NCBI GenBank assembly: GCA_022495005.1 | Contig: JAGYXB010002069.1 | Span: forward strand, 2,666,001 to 2,730,000 | From: Rhyacophila brunnea | Lineage: Eukaryota > Arthropoda > Insecta > Trichoptera > Rhyacophilidae | Length of the DNA: 64,000 bases | Direction: 5' to 3' | Shown here: in pieces, positions 60,832-64,000 of the stretch | How positions within the stretch are numbered: the stretch's first letter is position 1 | How the letters are laid out: each line of letters begins with the position of its first letter | The notes under the pieces: generated by a model | The model's database searches: none | Seen by the model: only the letters and a program-made list of their open reading frames with translations | Told to the model about the DNA's origin: nothing | Translations under genes and position numbers: made by a program

Positions 60832-61645
60832 ATAAAGGAACAACTTATATAATTAAATACTCATGGTAAGCGAGGTAAGTTTTTAAGTAACGACAGATCT
60901 TAGTGCGTCAGTTGAGCCATTCAGCATCGCTTACACCACTCAGTTTAATTGATTAATATGAATTTGACTTGACTATGGTGGTTGACTAAGAAAAAAAAGT
61001 TCCAACGATAGCAACAAATTATCAACAATATTAAACTTTGGCTACAATTTCTTATATTACGTAAATACCCACAGAATATCAATAATCTATGTGTTATCTT
61101 CTCTATTATTATATGTCTCATAAACGTACACAAAAATCTTGTAAATCAGTTTAATCACTTTTCAATTTTAATTGAGTAAGACATATTTTTGTTAGGTGGG
61201 TATAGTTAATAAAATTCATGATTAGTTTTTCATTTGATTATATACAAAAAATATGTTAGATTTAGGCAATTATAAGGTGTCTAGAGACTTGAGAAAGCCT
61301 CTGTCGTAACTCTGTACTAACCTAACCTTTCGATACACTTAATTTTTATTTTTCATTAACTACTAAACATAATATGTGCAATATACCTGTTACTGAACTT
61401 TTAAAAATATCTGAATAATAATTTAAATAATATAAATTAAACTTTCTTTCATAATTTTCCATAATAATTAAAATTACCCCTAAAGACGAGCCGTCCCTGT
61501 GTCTTCCATCATTAGAAATAACATAACCAAACCTAATTTGACCCAACTCCATGGTTTTTTTTTTTTTGAATTAGTACATGTACCTACATTAATTAATTGG
61601 CCTTATACGATAGTGCCCAAGTAAATCGATAGGTAATGCATAAGA
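60832..61645. other. No gene seen
   Basis: AT-rich sequence just downstream (minus sense) of exon 1's donor; no regulatory motif I can support. Confidence 0.5.
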
Positions 61646-61731
61646 TATATTCTAAAAGATTTGAATGAATGAATTTGATTCATTACTTTGCGTTTCATTT
61701 AATGACATTGTTTTATTTAAATCATTCTCAC

Positions 61732-61924
61732 CTTTATTTTTCCGCGGTCCGCGAATGGATGACCATAGATAATGATGCTTCTTCAATTTTTCACTGTCAC
61801 CATAGATATTCAAATCACTAGTGTATTTCTTCTGGTACAGCGTTTTCCTTCCATTCCCGCCATTATTGTTATTATTATTACTGTCCCCGTGGAAAAACGA
61901 CACCAATTTGTTTAAAGGACGCAT
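61732..61924 (-). CDS. First coding exon of an unrecognised minus-strand gene
   Basis: The start ATG at 61924 is in a strong insect context (ATCAAAATGCG). The exon encodes MRPLNKLVSFFHGDS, an Asn/Gly run, RKTLYQKKYTSDLNIYG, then a charged stretch and HHYLWSSIRGPRKNK, ending after one base of the next codon at a consensus donor (AAAG|GTGAGA). 64 codons plus one base, phase 1. Just upstream, TTTGTTTTAGTGCAG ending at 61943 is a plausible acceptor, so a non-coding 5' exon may be spliced on. An upstream GTG in frame is not used as the start. The basic, aromatic N-terminus with an Asn repeat looks cytosolic; no signal peptide. It matches the phase of the exon at 31-248, giving ...RKNKDQNRASS. Function unknown. 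Confidence 0.65.
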
Positions 61925-62287
61925 TTTGATTTTTAAAATCAACTGCACTAAAACAAACGACAGTCGCTAGTTCGAAAAAGCAACGCCACTTTCAGAACGA
62001 TTTTCCGGGAACGCCATGAACACACAAGAAAACTTTTACGTAGCAACTACAATATTTTATTTTCACTGTCATGATACTGCAACTAAATAGTTAGAAAGAC
62101 TTACTAAATTATTTTCACTGAATTTTGACACGATATCGACCATTGAAAAAGCCATGACTAATATTTTTAATGTAACGGTCTATTTTTTTGCCGTCAATTA
62201 CAATAATTTCGCAAAAACAATAGATAAAAATGCAGAACTAGAAGAGTTCAAAAGATATTCTTTTGCTTGTGGCTAATTTGATTGTTT

Positions 62288-62640
62288 TCAATTGTTGTAT
62301 CTGAATTTATGGTATTCGGCGAACGCGAATAAATTCAAAATTCGAACGATTATTACATTTTTCAAATCTGACAGGTGGCGGAATTTAAAATGGCGACCGC
62401 GTGATATTGCCAGGCAATGCCCGCCGCGTACTGATCGAAATAAAGTAAAGCGATTCGTTTTTTTACCATAACAGTAAAACGCTCGCAAAACTTTCTTTTC
62501 GGGCGACTTTCGATCCGCGGCGGCCTGCCGTCTGGCCGGTGCCAAGTTATTACGTCCATGTTTAGTTCGGTCGGGGATCCGCCATTTGAAAGTGCAAGAG
62601 CACCGCCATATACGATCGACCAAACAAGCGGCAATCACAG
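62288..62640 (-). promoter_or_regulatory. Likely promoter and 5' UTR region of the minus-strand gene
   Basis: A GC-rich, CpG-dense block in AT-rich DNA, 370-700 bp upstream of the exon 1 start. Three ATGGCG motifs resembling YY1/Pho sites occur: AAAATGGCGAC at about 62387 (plus), AAATGGCGGAT at about 62578 (minus), ATATGGCGGTG at about 62602 (minus). No TATA box is evident, as in many constitutive promoters. A possible 5' UTR donor is TTATG|GTAAAA near 62467. An upstream 90-codon open frame on minus is probably not translated as a main product. Confidence 0.45.
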
Positions 62641-62645
62641 ATAAC

Positions 62646-62678
62646 AGCGTTCATTGATTGCAACAATCAATGAACGCT
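62646..62678. repeat. Hairpin, 15-bp perfect stem with 3-nt loop
   Basis: AGCGTTCATTGATTG (62646-62660), loop CAA, CAATCAATGAACGCT (62664-62678). It sits at the edge of the candidate promoter. Confidence 0.6.
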
Positions 62679-62722
62679 CTAGACCCGGTAACGTATGGCA
62701 GCTTTTCCAGCAATGTAGCCAG

Positions 62723-63404
62723 CAGTAGCGAAGGGTGGAGGTATAAATAGTGCACAATAAACTTTGTTAGTCATACGTATTAGTTTTTATTGAACTAAGA
62801 CTACAATTTACAGATGGTATTAGTAAGTTTTTAAACATCAATTAAACCCGCCCCGCCCACAACGCCCACGGTGGCCGCGCGGCATAAGCGTTGGACTATA
62901 AAGCCGTGGGTCCCAGGTTCGAATCCTGGGTCTGGCAAGTACACATATTGTTTTTCAATTGGTGTGTGTCAGGGTATGGACCTAATAGGTTGAGCAAGTG
63001 GCTGACATCCATTTCTCGTAAAAAAAAAGAAAAAACAAAATCTGTCAATACAAACCTCCACTCTGTGGAGGCCCATATGATCCTATCAGGATCGGACATG
63101 GTCGAAGAAAAAAAAAAAAAAAAACCTACCTAAACCAAACCAAAATAGTTTTGGTATACTTTGGGCGATGCGACAAAATTGTAGACACTTTTTCATTCAT
63201 ACTTATTTGTTTTCGTTGAATTATGAATACATATTACACACATTGTTGGTTAATTTAATAAAATTCATTAAGCCCTGCCTAAAACAAACTATGATAGATA
63301 AACAAATATTATTCTATCTATAAAATATCCAAAATTATATATGATTTAATGCCATAATTTTAGAATTTTAATTATTTAATTAATTATTTTGAATTATTTT
63401 AAAC
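62723..63404. mobile_element. Family C hAT element, copy C6, split by a SINE
   Basis: Left end CAGTAGCGAAGGGTGGAGG; then GTCATACGTATTAG and CAGATGGTATTAG; interrupted at 62863 by SINE A; resumes CTACCTAAACCAAACC to about 63404. The right TIR is not present, either truncated or replaced by SINE B at 63405. Confidence 0.7.
62863..63124 (+). mobile_element. SINE family A, intact plus-strand copy with poly(A)
   Basis: Head CGCCCACGGTGGCCGCGCGG, box A region TGGCCGCGCGGCATAAGCG, perfect box B GGTTCGAATCC (62916-62926), body as in other copies, and an uninterrupted A run of 18 at the 3' end. The best-preserved copy, so probably among the youngest. Confidence 0.92.
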
Positions 63405-63521
63405 AATCACAAACACCCGGGCTTGGAGAAAAACACATAAATATTCTGTCCTCACCGGGATCGAGCCCAGACCTCTCGGATGGAAGGCAAGCGCATTACG
63501 CACTGCACCAAGAGAGCCGCC
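63405..63521 (-). mobile_element. SINE family B, minus copy
   Basis: TCCTCACCGGGATCGAGCCC and GGATGGAAGGCAAGCGC with GCACCAAGAGAGCCGC match the 38.6 kb copy. Target duplication not identified. Confidence 0.7.
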
Positions 63522-64000
63522 TTAGGTACATTTAGTTACATGTGTTTAGTGAATGCCAACAAAATCACATCGACCAATTTTTCGTGTCGAAGTCGAGACG
63601 AATTTGTATGTGCGACCCGGCTAAGGACGCTCGAGAGACGATTTTTGAAGCCACTGTAGTGGGAAGTAGACAAAATGAAATTAAAAAAACTTTGCCTCCT
63701 GAACACAATAGTAAACTTGAGTGCCCACTTACCTATCTATAATACCTATTTCCAAACAGAGACACGCGAAACGTTACATTTCGTTCAAAAAAAATCATAA
63801 CGGGACTTCGTACTATTCTCTATTATCATTTACTTCACGGAGATTTAAAATAACAATTTGATTTCGTATTATGTTTTTTTTTGTTTTTAGTTTAGTAGCT
63901 AACGCCGTAATCCGAAGTGAAAAATTCCATTATCATTGATAAAAACTAAATAACTCAATGAGTACTGGGAAAACAATATATCAACACAAAACGAAATGAT
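63522..64000. other. No gene seen
   Basis: A 66-codon frame at 63542-63742 has a somewhat protein-like composition (CDPAKDARETIFEATVV) but lacks a good start context and any recognised motif. Confidence 0.35.

Larger units (their letters stand above)
249..61731 (-). other. Putative giant intron filling the window
   Basis: Inferred from the phase-matched exons at each end: a GTGAG donor at 61731 downwards and a TTTGCAG acceptor at 249. No other convincing coding exon was found on either strand between them; every open frame checked overlaps a repeat or lacks family features. About 61.5 kb is long but normal for a first coding intron of a large insect gene. Alternative: the two exons belong to different genes, and the space holds unseen short exons or non-coding transcripts. 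Confidence 0.4.

Noticed and set aside
62362..62638. Overlapping 90- and 116-codon minus frames in the candidate promoter
   Set aside because: GC-driven frames upstream of exon 1; no domain. Possibly an upstream ORF but not supportable as a gene.
1..64000. CRISPR arrays, operons, riboswitches, phage or defence islands
   Set aside because: Sequence is eukaryotic; no regularly spaced repeats or prokaryotic gene layout present.
1..64000. LTR retrotransposons or endogenous viral genes
   Set aside because: No paired LTRs, primer-binding sites, or gag/pol/env-like frames were recognised.

Overview
This window is almost certainly nuclear DNA from an insect. It is AT-rich with scattered GC-rich patches. 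Intact genes are nearly absent, and tRNA-derived SINEs, non-autonomous hAT elements, TTAA-flanked elements and decayed non-LTR retrotransposons are dense. It also holds a short run of TTAGG units, the usual insect telomere repeat. Short words such as TAGGTACCTA are common, which fits Lepidoptera (or some Hemiptera), but the order cannot be fixed from sequence alone. Nothing bacterial (operons, Shine-Dalgarno sites, CRISPR) is present.

The only host coding sequence I can support is two exons at opposite ends of the window, both on the minus strand. An apparent first coding exon (61732-61924) has a good Kozak context and a GTGAG donor, and ends in phase 1. A Gln/Pro-rich internal exon (31-248) has a consensus acceptor and donor and needs exactly a phase-1 partner. 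I infer that they belong to one gene, with about 61.5 kb of intron filling the window. A GC-rich stretch at 62290-62640 with several ATGGCG motifs is the likely promoter and 5' UTR. The gene family was not recognised.

The putative intron is a layered repeat deposit. Nine hAT-type elements have exact or near-exact 8-bp target duplications that can be read directly: 2124-3164, 5593-6714 with a second element nested at 5596-5932, 22024-22437, 26053-26425, 37868-38271, 46799-47415, 49005-49778 and 58971-59313. Others have imperfect or ambiguous duplications (27629-27972, 38281-38999, 47540-48121, 60404-60823). Two elements are flanked by TTAA (624-1317, 32695-33062), with a related copy nested at 2508-3050. 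Two tRNA-derived SINE families (A, about 245 bp; B, about 160 bp) are present. Several foldback or palindromic units occur (14305-14571, 14816-15005, 17428-17707, 44509-44585). Four or more non-LTR reverse-transcriptase C-terminal remnants are readable (2650-2805, 11624-11761, 33412-33665, 54165-54655, and weaker at 29605-29735). Insertions are often nested, for example LINE tail in TTAA element in hAT at 2124-3164.

The most notable items are the phase-matched exon pair around a very long intron, a TIR element carrying eight telomeric TTAGG-type units at its centre, a hAT element with clustered CCCGGG subterminal motifs, a hAT copy retaining the transposase dimerisation tail, and a long-TIR hAT family (family C) that has repeatedly been used as a landing site. 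I see no evidence for a novel multi-gene system; the novelty is in uncatalogued repeat families and the gene architecture.
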